A stretch of DNA of 64,000 nt from Rallus limicola (Eukaryota > Chordata > Aves > Gruiformes > Rallidae): positions 63,637,439 through 63,701,438 of the forward strand of contig JAKCOZ010000003.1 in NCBI GenBank assembly GCA_022605955.1, read 5' to 3'. Below, in pieces: positions 39,716-50,682 of this stretch (within the stretch, counting starts at the first letter, position 1; each line of letters starts with the position of its first letter). The position numbers and the translations under genes were made by a program. A model generated the notes under the pieces. It made no database searches and was not told the DNA's origin. It was given only the letters and a program-made list of their open reading frames with translations.

Positions 39716-40330
39716 TGAAATGGTTCTGTCTAGGATAGTGTTAATTTTCTTCATAGTAGCTAGTGCAGTGCTGTGTTTTGGATTTGTGCTGAAAAGAGTG
39801 TTGGTAACATAAGGATGTTTTTGTTATTGCTGAGCAGTACTTAGAGCCAAGGCCTTTTCTGCTCCTCACCCCACCCCACCAGTGAGTAGGCTGGAAGTGC
39901 ACAAAGAGTTGGGGGGTGGGACACAGCTGGGATGGATGACCCCAACTGACCAAAGGGATATTCCATACTATATAATGCATATAAAGCTTGGAAAGAAGAA
40001 AGAAGAGGGGGACATTTGGAGTGCTGGCATTTTTCTTCCCAAGTCACCGTTACACATTGATGTAGCCCTGCTTTTCTGGAGGCAGCCGAACATACATGTC
40101 TGTCCATGGAGACTGGTGAATGAATTCCTTGTCTTGCATTGCTTGCATGCATGGCTTTTGCTTTACCTGTTAAACTGGATTTGTACCAACCCATGAATTT
40201 TCTCAGTTGTATTCTTCTGATTCTCCCCCATTCTGACATGGTGGGGGAGGAGAGGGCGGGGGTGTCGGGGGGGTGGAGTGTATGAGTGGCTGCCAGGGGC
40301 TTGGCTGTTGTCAGGGGTTAAACCACGACA
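39716..40330 (+). mobile_element. solo LTR of an avian endogenous retrovirus
   Basis: The element starts TGAAATGG and ends AAACCACGACA, the TG...CA ends of an LTR, and is about 615 bp. Familiar words of a widespread bird LTR appear in order: 'gatagtgttaattttcttc', 'gctgtgttttggatt', 'ccaaagggatattccata', TATA-like boxes at 39969-39975 and 39980-39985, a G-rich 3' part (40243-40273), and 'ggggttaaaccacgaca'. The 5-bp flanks gttac (39711-39715) and gctat (40331-40335) differ by two transitions and may be a decayed target-site duplication. No retroviral internal sequence adjoins either end, so it is a solo LTR left by LTR-LTR recombination. The sense is + by the terminal order. Open frames across it are fortuitous. 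Confidence 0.88.
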
Positions 40331-43300
40331 GCTATGTTTCTGTAGAGAATAAAAGCTATATCCACTGCTCCATAGCAGAAAATAATAGTCACCATTGTTG
40401 AAGTGGGTGAAGGATAAACACAAGGCTCAAATTTAGGAGATCTCATCTCCTTTCTTGTCTCTGCCACTGAAACACTGAACAGGTCACTGACTGTATTAGC
40501 CAATGTAATTAACTGTCAGCAATGAGAGTGTACAGTCTGTGCAGGTCTCATCCATGGCTCTCTTCACAGCCATTGGGGATGGGACCAAGAGCCCCCCAGT
40601 TTACAGTGCAATTCATCCAACTAAACATAGGCATCTGCTCAAGGCCAATGTGAGTCATGACCTAAAACTTACCATCTGTCTTTCCTACCTCTCCATTAAC
40701 TATTAAAGGAGCTCAGAAGTGGAAGCTCTGTCCTACCCTGTATGGACCTAAAGGTAGATTAAATTAATACCACCACTGATCAATCTGTGTCCCAGTTCTC
40801 CAGCTGCAACTGGTATCCAGCCTTTCATGATTTTGTGTACTGTGTATAGGTGGTTCTATGTAGATCCTTACTGCACCTTCCATGGGGGATAACACAATAC
40901 AGATTTATCTGCATCCTTTTGTTTTGGTAGTTCTTTGAGAAAGAAAATGAACTAAAAATACAGGCATCAGAATCTGGAGCTTAGACAGAAATGTGGTTTT
41001 TGACTACAGGTATGTACAAAATACAGTGAGACCTCAACTTTCTTAGCTCTCCCTTAGCTTGTACACTGTAACAATAGCAACTTGAGTTGATCCATGCCAG
41101 ACCTTTTACCAGCACAAGGCAGGGTCATGTCACCAAAGTCAATGGTACGACTTTAAATTATATGGTTGAATACCTGCATATAATCTACACAGCAAACATT
41201 TGTGCTTCATGTAACTTCTGCTTTATTTTTTTTTCAAGGAAAAATAATAAATTTTTATTTACTATTATTGCTTTTTTGCATAGTCGGCAAGAAGGTTGCA
41301 GTCAGTCTCTTTCTCTCTCCTCCTCTCTGAGTACCAGCTGTTCTTCATGGGGGGATATATGAGCAGTTTTATACAGTTTTAATATCCACCAGAAATTACA
41401 TCTCACTGCCTTTAGGGACTGAACCTTTAAAATTCAATTTCAAATAAATATAATTATAAAATAAGGCAGGAAAAAAAAAAGGGCAAGAGAGGGAAAGAGA
41501 GCATCAGAATTCAGTTCCTCACTATAAGAGCTTCAGGGCACAGCCAGTGGGGCTGTGTTCTTTAGCAGCAGTAAGAAAAATGGCCTGGGGCTCTGAGATT
41601 AGCATGTTTATGTTTTGGTCATCACTCTCTGTATGAAGAAGGAGATGGCAGAATCCCATGTTGCAAAGGAGGAAGGGGAGCAGGAGGTTTGCAGAGGAAG
41701 TTTTTATATCTTCCCCAAATCTGTCATCATTGGAGAAACACTGGAAGAGGAAAGAATGAAAACACAACATGAAACAGAGCTGAAAGGAAGAAAGGAGGAC
41801 TGCTGAAGTATCATCTGGGTTCTTCCCTCAGAAAAGAGACCTAGCTCCTGAAAGAGTAAGGACTCAGAGCTCACAGCTGCAATTCTAGCAGGCAAACCCC
41901 CCCTCAAATGCTAAAAATAAAAAAAAAAAACAACAAAAGCATCCCAAACCAACCTATCCAAGGCTAAAGATTTTAAGCTTGTTAATTTCCTTCAAAAAAG
42001 ACACAGAGTGGATGATCTTCTTATGTAAGACGACTGGTGTAACTGTGCAGACATGCTAGTCCTCAGAGAGTTACTGAATCCTACTTGCATGTGCAGAGCT
42101 TCTAACAGACCAGCACTTTTAACTGGAGACATCATATTAACATAAAATTAAGAAAGTACCTGCTTACAGATCTGAACAGTCCTGAGCTGAGAGGTGTTCC
42201 TTCTGCTTAGTGAAGCCAAGGGAAACTAAGCTTATTTAGCATTTTGCAGCACTGATCTACTACTTATTGACAGTAATACAGGAACATTGTGCTGTAAGAC
42301 TTGTTGGGACATCCGCTGGTGTCCTTCATCACAACAGCCAGGCACTGCTAGAAGAAGAAGCAGAAGCTCAGAAGGTGCAGGTAGGGGAGGCTGAGGTTCT
42401 AGAGTAGGTCACTCTCAGGGTTTTGTGCCCTGTGCCTCAGATTACATTGTGCCCAGGGAGCACAAACGTGCTGAGAGAGTTGCTTGGTTACAATTATGGT
42501 TGGTCACTCCGGTTGGAAATAAAACTGGTGCTATTGAATCTTTGAGGAAACTCACGCTTATTGGAAAAATCCTTGTATCAAATAAATACAAGGAAGCGAC
42601 TGTGATAAATAAGGAGCTACCTGCACTCTCCATGCTGCCAACAGATACTCAAAGGCCTGAGCAACTTATGAGATGACTTTTGCATTTTGGTGTCCTATTC
42701 CATGCCCAGCACTCCATCCATTCCCTCTCTCTGCCTCACTCCCCAGGAGGAATCTGCTCTGTCCAGGAGACAACATCAAGACTTCAGGTGAAAACTTGTG
42801 GCCACAAACTGTTGGACTGTGTCTCAACTGGGCTCCAGCAGCTTACTTCTGGTTTTCTGAGACAAATCTAAGAGAGTATGCTCTCTGGAAATCACTGTAA
42901 GTAACGCTTCATAGGAAGAAATTCCTTTTTCCTTTCATTGACAACTCTGAAATTTTAGTCCAAACAAATGTCCCAGCTGTGAAAGACTGAGAAAGCCTGA
43001 GGATTTTTGAGGGCTCAAAAATCACATGAAAAGAGGAAAATAATCTGAAAAGGCTAAACACGACATTGGGTCAGACATCTCACAAAGTTGCTCTGAAGCC
43101 CAGCTCTTGCCTGGAGCATATTTTAAGATTTTCTTCTGGGCACCCAAAGGTCCCAGGAAACCTTTCTCCATTTCTGCAGCAATTTTGCCAGTCACTGCTG
43201 GGACGTTGGTGGAAATCCTTGGAAGAAGATTTCCTCTACAGCCTTTCCACATCATGCTCCAGTGACTGACTTCGCTCAGTCCAATCTGCCCAACTGCAGC

Positions 43301-43870
43301 AGGACACAGTCAAAAATCAGTCAGCACTTAGGAAGTCACTTCTCTTTTATCTCACCTTGCTCTCTATTTGCTCCCTTCCCAGGCCTTGTCCTTTCTTACA
43401 CAACTTGCGTATCATCAGATAACCAAGTAAATATCATTTCGGAGAGCTGCCCCCTTTTGCCATGCATCTGAATAAGCACCGGGTTTGCAGTTATTTGTTT
43501 AGCCACTGAGCTGAACAAATTAGATTAACACAACACATGCAGTGAGGGGAGGAGGACAGGAGGAGGAGGGGGCCTTCTAAGAGAGAAAGGAACGATGCTG
43601 GGGAAGTGCTGTCATGGCAATTAACCCTGCCTTGGCAACAGTGTCCTTGGTTCCCCCAGAAAATCTGCTAGGTAATTCCCCTTTCCTCTCCTTCATGTGC
43701 CTTGCAGAACTGGGGCAGAGCTGCACAGGATCAAAGCCGTGCTTCAGAGCTCAGGAGGTTGTGACAGTTGCATTTGTGTGAGGGGAGATGTGTGGGAGAA
43801 GCTTCCTTCTGCTAAATTCAGTGACACACTGTTAACAAGACAATACAACAGCCAGGGTTGGTTGCTGTTT

Positions 43871-43904
43871 TCTCCCTCTCTCTCTCTCTCTTTTTTTTTA
43901 CAGC
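43871..43904 (+). repeat. (CT)n/T tract forming a 3' splice-site-like signal
   Basis: A CT microsatellite (43871-43890) runs into nine T and then ACAG at 43900-43904, followed by 'cccaatg'. A long polypyrimidine tract ending in CAG is the vertebrate splice-acceptor pattern, and a branch-point-like 'gttaac' lies upstream near 43832. The downstream frame closes after about 17 codons, so a non-coding exon or a plain microsatellite are both possible. Confidence 0.4.
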
Positions 43905-44166
43905 CCAATGAGACCTTTCATTATATTTCAAACATGTTTCTTTTAAAGCTGTTGTGAAGACTCCCTCCTACTGCTTCCACTGCTCTTCCTCTTCTTTCAC
44001 TGCAGCTGATAAGCATCTCACTCTGTCAGGTCCTGTTTTATACACACCACACGAAGCTTGGGGGTCGTGGCAAAACAGCTTGCTCTCCTCCCTTAGAGGT
44101 GGGCATCTTACAAGAAGTCCATTCTCACCCAACCAACTAGTCACCCTCTTTTCTAATTTCAGGGAA

Positions 44167-44210
44167 ACTTAGCATGTTCTTCACCCACAGAGTTGAAGAA
44201 CATGCTAAGT
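44167..44210. repeat. perfect 17-bp inverted repeat (hairpin)
   Basis: ACTTAGCATGTTCTTCA (44167-44183) is followed by a 10-nt loop and then its exact complement TGAAGAACATGCTAAGT (44194-44210). Pairing stops abruptly on both outer sides. The absence of mismatches suggests a recent origin (template-switch duplication) or selection on the structure. The stem is shorter than a normal microRNA precursor. Confidence 0.85.
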
Positions 44211-47034
44211 CAATAACATTTCCAAGACAGACCTTCTGTTGGTGTACATTAGTACAGCTTCTCTGAAGTCAAAGAACTTACTGTCAAGAGGGACCAGATT
44301 AGAGCATGCAAACATTGGAGAAGTTGTTATCTGTATTTTATAGATGGCACAGCAGAATCAAAAAAAGGGTGATTGGCATGGAATCACTGTCCTGTCCCAG
44401 AAGCAGGCACAAATCTCCGGCTTCATGCAACAGCAATTCAAACACAGAACCTTGCTCATATGAAGCAGCAGTGACCATCTTAGAATCATTACTCTGGAAA
44501 GGCCAGAGCCTTGTCTATCTTCCAAGGTGAAATGATCAAAAAGATCATAGCAAAATTTCCCTGCAAAAACTGTTTCCAAACTACGTGCTACCAGTAACTA
44601 ACCCAAAGGACCAACTGTACAAAGGCAGCTTAATCACTTTTGTTGAAAAAGAACTTTTTTGTGTTCTACAACTTTGACTAGAAGCTGGTATGTTTTTCAA
44701 CTCTCTGACTTTCTAATTGAAGGGTTTGAAAGTGGTGACCTCTCACTGTTGGAGACAGAGTACTGAATTGTGATTTTCTATTCCTGAAATAAACTCCTCT
44801 GCAAATGGGGGAGGGGGGAGAAGTCCCCCCAGCACATGAGAATGTCTCAGAGATTCCTCTTCCACCACAGAAGAGTGGACAAGTGTTCAGGTAATTGGAA
44901 AAGGGATGAATCTAATTGTAAGAAAAGCTTTACTAGATTAATCAATTTAATGTCACCTCTGATAATTCTTGAAGCAATTCCATGTAGATAATCAGGATGT
45001 ATTGATAATCCAAACTAATCAAGAAGTGTGGAGAGATGGAAAACCCTTTTTCCTCGGTGACTGCTATTGTTACAAGACACTCGAAGGAATCAAACAGCAT
45101 GTTTATTTTGTTGAATAAAATCTGTCTCCAGAAGATTTTAGTGTTGACAGACAAGAATTCAAAGATTTTAGTTTATCTAATCAAACTGGAACATTGTTGG
45201 TCTTTGCAGGACTTTCCCAGATTCTATGGTATTTTCCAGTGGTCTTTAAACTGAAAGGGGGACCAGAAGCCAGAAGCTAATTAACCAGACTATTGACCTC
45301 AACAGTAAATAACATTAACAGCAAGAAATACCTGGGGCAAAGTCTTCAGACTTTCATGTTTCTTCCAATTTTTTTTCCCACTCATTTTCTGCTGTCCCAT
45401 CTAAACATTCAAAGAAATCAGTTTCTTTGGAAAAATAGTGGGGTTTTTTAATATATATTTCTTTGATGTCAGCAGATATCATAATCTTTAAAACAGAAAC
45501 AAAGAAAAAAAAGTCCTCTTAATCATCTTTCTCAAGATTCAATTCCTCTTAGTCAAATTTGGCAGAAATCCCTGCACTTTTCTGTAGCACTGTGAAGGCT
45601 GCCATACTCATATTCTGCTCTACTATAAGGACATAACTGATTTTTAAGGGAGGCACCTGGAGAAGCAGGCTCCTAGGTTTTGTGTTTGCTTCCACCACCA
45701 ACATGGCAACACCACTTTTGTCAAATCTCTCAGGATGAAACTTTGTAAACTCAAACTGAGAGCTTAAACTCAGACAACACTGTAGGTCTTCTGAGGTCTG
45801 AAATCATCATACATAAGGCCTTTAGGTGCCCTGTGAGTGTCAAACCATGAATAAAGGCATTTATGCTCTGTCTCTGGTATCACCTCTAGAAAGCTCTGTC
45901 TTCCCCAGTTCTAAAAAGAGGCTAAAAGTACATACCTCCAAAAGGGCTACTGCATGGAGTAGAGGTGCTTGCAAGGACCTTTGGAGGATGTGCCAAGTGC
46001 CAAGAGGTCTGAGAAGTCAACCTTCATCCTTTCCTTTGCATTCTCCAGGAATAAAATTCACTCCTACCAAGAAAGTGTCCGAAGCAAAGGTTCTACAGGC
46101 CTCAATTTGTGCTGCATACTTCTCAGTGAATGCTATTCCAGATGCCAAAGGCCAGGTACAAACTTCACAGGAAGAGCTGAAATCAATTTGCAGCCAAAGT
46201 AAAAAGTCCAGGATATGTGTTCTGGCTCTTTTGCTTTCCAGCAAAGCCATGAAATGAGATGCTGCCTTTGGTTATGTGGTTAATTTCAGAAATGAAAAGA
46301 CCAATAGCAAAACCAGTATTGCTGGCTACATGATGTTGAGCTTAGGACAGAAGATGCCGGTAGCCTTTGCAATCCAAACCACCGTGTGCCCTCTTGGAAA
46401 CAATTTTTTTTTCCCTTCACTTTTGCTGAACCATAACTTTGTGGATGATAGAGTAAAAACAAGTAAAGAAGCGGTATGCCTGACATTCGGGAAGACAGAT
46501 CACTTAGGCCTCTAATATCCCTCCAAGGTGAGCTCATCCCTGTGTGGGGCACCAGTAGCAGACCTGTACATTGAGGAACTTTTCCCATCTGTTAGGTGGT
46601 GAGCAGGGCATGGCATAGGGATTGCACGAGCAATGGGTTTCCACACAAAGGCTGTGCTTACTCACACTGCTGCTCAGGCAAGAACAGCAACACCCACCAC
46701 ATCCCCCTGCCATGTTTTACACCCCAAAAGGTGACTGCTTTCCAATTACATTGTATTTCTTCAAAAATAAATAAATTATTTCCCCCGTGTCATTTTCTGG
46801 AGACTACAGTTTGTCTCAGTATTGCTTAACCACATTTTTACTTTCATGACTCTTCCTTAATGTCCCTCCAGGCATTTACACTTTGGTTGGTACTTTGCTC
46901 CTCTATAGCCATGGAGACCTGGCATCCTACCTGTGGAACATGGAGACAACACACAACAGGGAAACTGCCTGTGTCCAATAAAAATATATCTGTAGTAAAA
47001 CCCCTCATTTCATAAACAAGAACCAACCACAAAG

Positions 47035-47092
47035 GCAAAGTGAGACCAGATCTCCCACATCTCAGGTCGGTGCCTTAACTACAAAACAATCT
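47035..47092 (-). repeat. tRNA-headed SINE fossil (MIR/CORE-SINE type)
   Basis: Read on the minus strand it gives tagttaaggcaccgacctga, then gatgtgggagatctggtctc. This follows the amniote MIR-like SINE head, which has gttaaggcactcacctgaga, tgtgggaga and a ggttcaaatcc B-box. The B-box is eroded. A body may extend leftwards into about 46.85 kb but is not recognisable. Confidence 0.55.
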
Positions 47093-47539
47093 AATTCTCA
47101 TGGGAGTTTTGGCATTTATATAAATTATAATATATGAAATACATAATATGCAATATGTAACAATATATAGGGAAAAGGTCTTGGAACTTGATTTAGAACA
47201 GCAAAACTCTAACCTAAATTAAGTGAGCTGCAATTCAGGAACGTGGAACAGAGACAGGAGCTCACCCAGCCACGTCCTCCATCATTAACAGAAATACAGA
47301 TTCAGGAGAAGAAAAAAACCCAAACCCCCCCAAATACCAAAAAACTTATATCTCACCTCTGCCTAAGTCATCCATGGTATATCTGAAGATACAGAGCTAG
47401 AGACTGCATGGATCCTCTGCTATGAATGCTTCTCAGGCTGGCAGATGAAATGGTGTAACTCTTTAAAGGCTAGCCTGGTGAGGAGACAGCCCTGGCACTC
47501 CAACTATGTTTAAAATGCCTATGTTTAACTCAAACTCTG

Positions 47540-47587
47540 TTATGAATTATATTGCATATTTTTGGCTGAGGTTAAATTAATTCATAA
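47540..47587. repeat. 10-bp inverted repeat around AT-rich homeodomain-like motifs
   Basis: TTATGAATTA (47540-47549) is exactly complementary to TAATTCATAA (47578-47587) with 28 nt between. Both arms carry ATTA/TAAT cores. It could be a pair of homeodomain sites in opposite orientation or chance in AT-rich DNA. Confidence 0.45.
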
Positions 47588-48997
47588 TGATTTGTGCCTC
47601 TCTCCTGCCTAGTAACTTTTCATTAGACACACAGATGTCTTAATAAAACTTTGGTTTGGCCTTTAGTTTCTCTTCTAACCAACCTCACTCACAGTATTTG
47701 TGCTATTGGATGGGGATGGCTAAGGAAGTTATTTCTTTCTCTTGCATGTGGAAAGTGTTAGCTAACAAAGACTTCTTTATTGCCACACCAAGCTCCTTTG
47801 TGTTCTTAGTTCCCTCTGTATAATTCATTAACTACAGCTTCTTCTTACTGGGAGGCGATAACTGTGAGGGCCATGTAATGTTATTTCTTCTCCACTGGAA
47901 TATATGCAATTGCCCCCAGCTCCAAGCAGTCTATGTTGGAAGCATCACAGCCAGAAAACCTACACATGACAAGAAGTGCTTAAAATCCCACATGCAAAAG
48001 TTACTTCTCAGAGTCCTACCCCATTTGCCCTTAGGATCATTGACTGACTGTTCAGAAATGTGATCAGAAGCAAAATCCAGATGGATTTCCAACAGTCCAG
48101 GGACTCCATGGTCCCAAAGAAGCTGGGCTGCACTTTTTGCTGAGATGTACAGGGCTGCAGATAGTTACAGCATGCTGTACATTGACCATCTTGGGGATGG
48201 TCAGCACTCAGCCTGGGCACCTGATCAGACATCTTGCCTCGACTTTCCACCTGGAAACAACAGCTTTTCCAGCCTTCTCCATTGAATTTGAAAGCTGTTT
48301 AGAACAGTTCCCAGCTAAACCTAGATGTCTGAATAGTGCTTACTGTACTGGGGGTCTGATTATTTGTGCGTTCTCTGCAGACCACCATGTTGCAATCAAG
48401 AAATCATCAAAAACATATACATATATCTAAACCAAAGAAAAATAACTACTCCTTGTTGAGCTGATTTCTACCTTGGAATGAAATTGTATACAAAGACCAT
48501 AAAATCCCAGTTCTGAACTGTTTGGAAGGAAAACCCAATGGTGGGGGAACCAAATGCACCCAAGCTCTCTTGCATTATTAGTTTCTAGAGCTACTTGAGC
48601 TACTTCTCCTTTCCTTTATTTTTTTTCTTTTCTTTCTGCTGGTGGGGGGTGGTGAGGTGAGGAGAGAGTGGGTAAGAAAACTATTTTAAAGTGAGAGTTT
48701 AACCCCATAAGGACCTCTGTATAATGCTTGCACAGCAAACTCTGTGGCAGTAGCAATAAAAATAATGAAAGGCTTTGTCTCTCTGTTGAAATGACACACC
48801 ATGTTTTATAAGCATTTCAGACATTTTCATTGAAAAATTGTATTTCAACAAAAGAAAAGCAAAAGACACCTCAACAAGGTTCACAACATTTCCATCCCAA
48901 ACACCTTCCTGCTTAAAAAAAACCCAAACAAAACTGTTAAAAAAGTTTCCTTATGGCATGACAATCCCTTCTAGCGGAGGTGATTATTTTTTAAAAA

Positions 48998-49020
48998 TTA
49001 TTATTATTATTATTTATTTT
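48998..49020 (+). repeat. (ATT)n microsatellite
   Basis: About six ATT units are flanked by T-rich sequence. Confidence 0.8.
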
Positions 49021-49989
49021 TTCTTCACTCTGCCACTTTCTGGGTAAGCCCTCCCATTCTGTTCCACAACAGAGTAAAAGCATTGCCTTTGACAGAATGA
49101 CTCTGGATTGGAACCAGTATTTGAGAGGCCTCAATCAATAAATTTTTAAGTGCTTTAAATTTGAGGACAACATCTCACCTTGGTTAACATTTCTGAGTTT
49201 TTTTCACTTTCCCCTCTTTCTCCCCTCCCCCTTTCCCTTTAATACAGTTAATCTGTTCCTGGGTTTTGCTACAATAAACTCTCTAGATTAGTATTATTAA
49301 TAAAACCCTACCATCCACCCCCTCATTCAATTAATCTATGCATCCCTTTTTTTTGTGTGAAGGTGTCTGATGTCAACTTTGATGATTTAGTGGCCATAAA
49401 AAATAAAAATAAAATAATCACCCAATAAGCTCTTAAAAAATAAGGGGGGGGATGAGGAGAAGGAAGACCTGTGGTACAAAACTATAAAAGGTTAGATTAG
49501 ACTTTAGCAGAAAAGTCTCTGTGATAATTACTGTTATCTGCTGATCCATAAACTCTTCACACAAACTGCAACAGTAAACCAAAAAACTGACACTTTAATA
49601 GCAATGTGCTTTGTAGCGCGGGGACATCTCTCCTCCTCCTTCCCACGTCTCTGTGCCTCCGAATGCTTCATTTCCTCGCAGCCCTCTGACAGGTGGAGCT
49701 GACAACCCGGATTCCTAGCAAGCAGTGAGCAGCTAGAGGTCAGCACTAATTATTGCTAAACTTTTGCAGACTCACAGCGTGATCTAGTTGGGAAAGGAGG
49801 AGGAGGACAGGGTGAGACGGACCATTGCTCTGGTAGTTTGGAATTTTTTTTCTAATTTTTTGGTTTTGTTTTTTTTTTTTTTTTTTTGGAAAGCAGAAGG
49901 AAATGAGGGGATGCCAAGAAAGTCTGGGAGAAAAGAGCTGTGCCAGTCCAAAATGTCCTAGCATTCCCTGCTGACCTACCACAGGTTAG

Positions 49990-50682
49990 GGGCTGGCCTG
50001 CTGGGAAGCAGCTCTGCAGACCTGTGTGTCCTGGTGAACAAGAAGTCAGCCATGAGTCAGTAGTGTGCCCTCATGGCCAAGGCGACCAGTGGTATCCTGG
50101 GGTGTATTAAAAAGAGCTTGGCCATCAGGTTGAGGGAGGTTCTCCTCCCCTTCTTCTCTGCTCTGGTGAGGCCACAGCTGGAATTCTGCATCCAGTTCTG
50201 GGCTTCCCGGTTCAACAGACAGGGAACTACTGGAAAGACTCCAGTGGAGGGTTAGAGAGATGATGAGGAGACTGGAACATCTCTCTTATGAGGAAAAGCT
50301 GAGAGAGCTGGGGCTGTTCAGCCTAGAGAAGACTCTCAGGGGACCTGACTAATGCTTACAAATGTATAAAGTGTGAGTGTCAAGAGAATGGAGCCAGACT
50401 CTTCTCAATGGTGTCCAACAACAGGAGATAGGGCCAAAGGCACAAACTGGAACACAGGTAGTTGCAGCTGAACATGAGAAAAAAAACTTCTTTACTGTGA
50501 GGGTGACAGGCTGCCCAGAAATGTTGTGGAGTCTGAATCTCTGAAGATATTCAAAACCCACCTGGACACAATCCTGTGCAACCTGCTTTATGTGATCCTG
50601 TTTTAGCAGGCATTTGGACTACATGATCTCCAGAAGTCCCTTCCAGCTTCTGGGATTCCTGGATTCTGGAACTCTGTGACCC
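49990..50682 (+). repeat. CR1 LINE, 5'-truncated, moderately decayed
   Basis: The sequence reads into the C-terminal third of CR1 ORF2. The stretch at 50073-50230 gives [28 protein letters not shown], matching the conserved G-I-L-G-C-I and [14 protein letters not shown] blocks after the reverse transcriptase core. Further on come 'cttatgaggaaaagctgaga' and the 3' UTR 'tgatctccagaagtccctt', ending in eroded octamers by about 50682. The catalytic palm is absent. Several frameshifts and stops make it clearly older than the 52.6 kb copy. It may have landed beside the T run at 49869-49887. Confidence 0.92.

Larger units (their letters stand above)
40331..47034. other. unique non-coding sequence
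   Basis: No supported gene. Contents include small dyads such as cacagcc-agtgg-ggctgtg near 41530-41550, a purine-rich GGA run near 43546-43572, a strong splice-acceptor-like tract (43871-43904), a 17-bp perfect inverted repeat (44167-44210) and a G/C-run dyad near 44812-44829. Open frame 45826-46257 (143 codons) has no recognisable domain. Confidence 0.5.
47093..49989. other. unique non-coding sequence
   Basis: No supported gene. It holds a very AT-rich patch (about 47113-47172), an inverted repeat at 47540-47587, an (ATT)n tract at about 48998-49020, and a 19-T run at 49869-49887 just upstream of a CR1 insertion. Confidence 0.55.

Noticed and set aside
39841..40239. 132- and 104-codon frames on opposite strands
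   Set aside because: They lie inside the solo LTR, which is not coding.
45826..46257. 143-codon + strand open frame
   Set aside because: It does not begin with ATG (an alternative start is needed), overlaps other open frames in both strands, and shows no domain or splice support.
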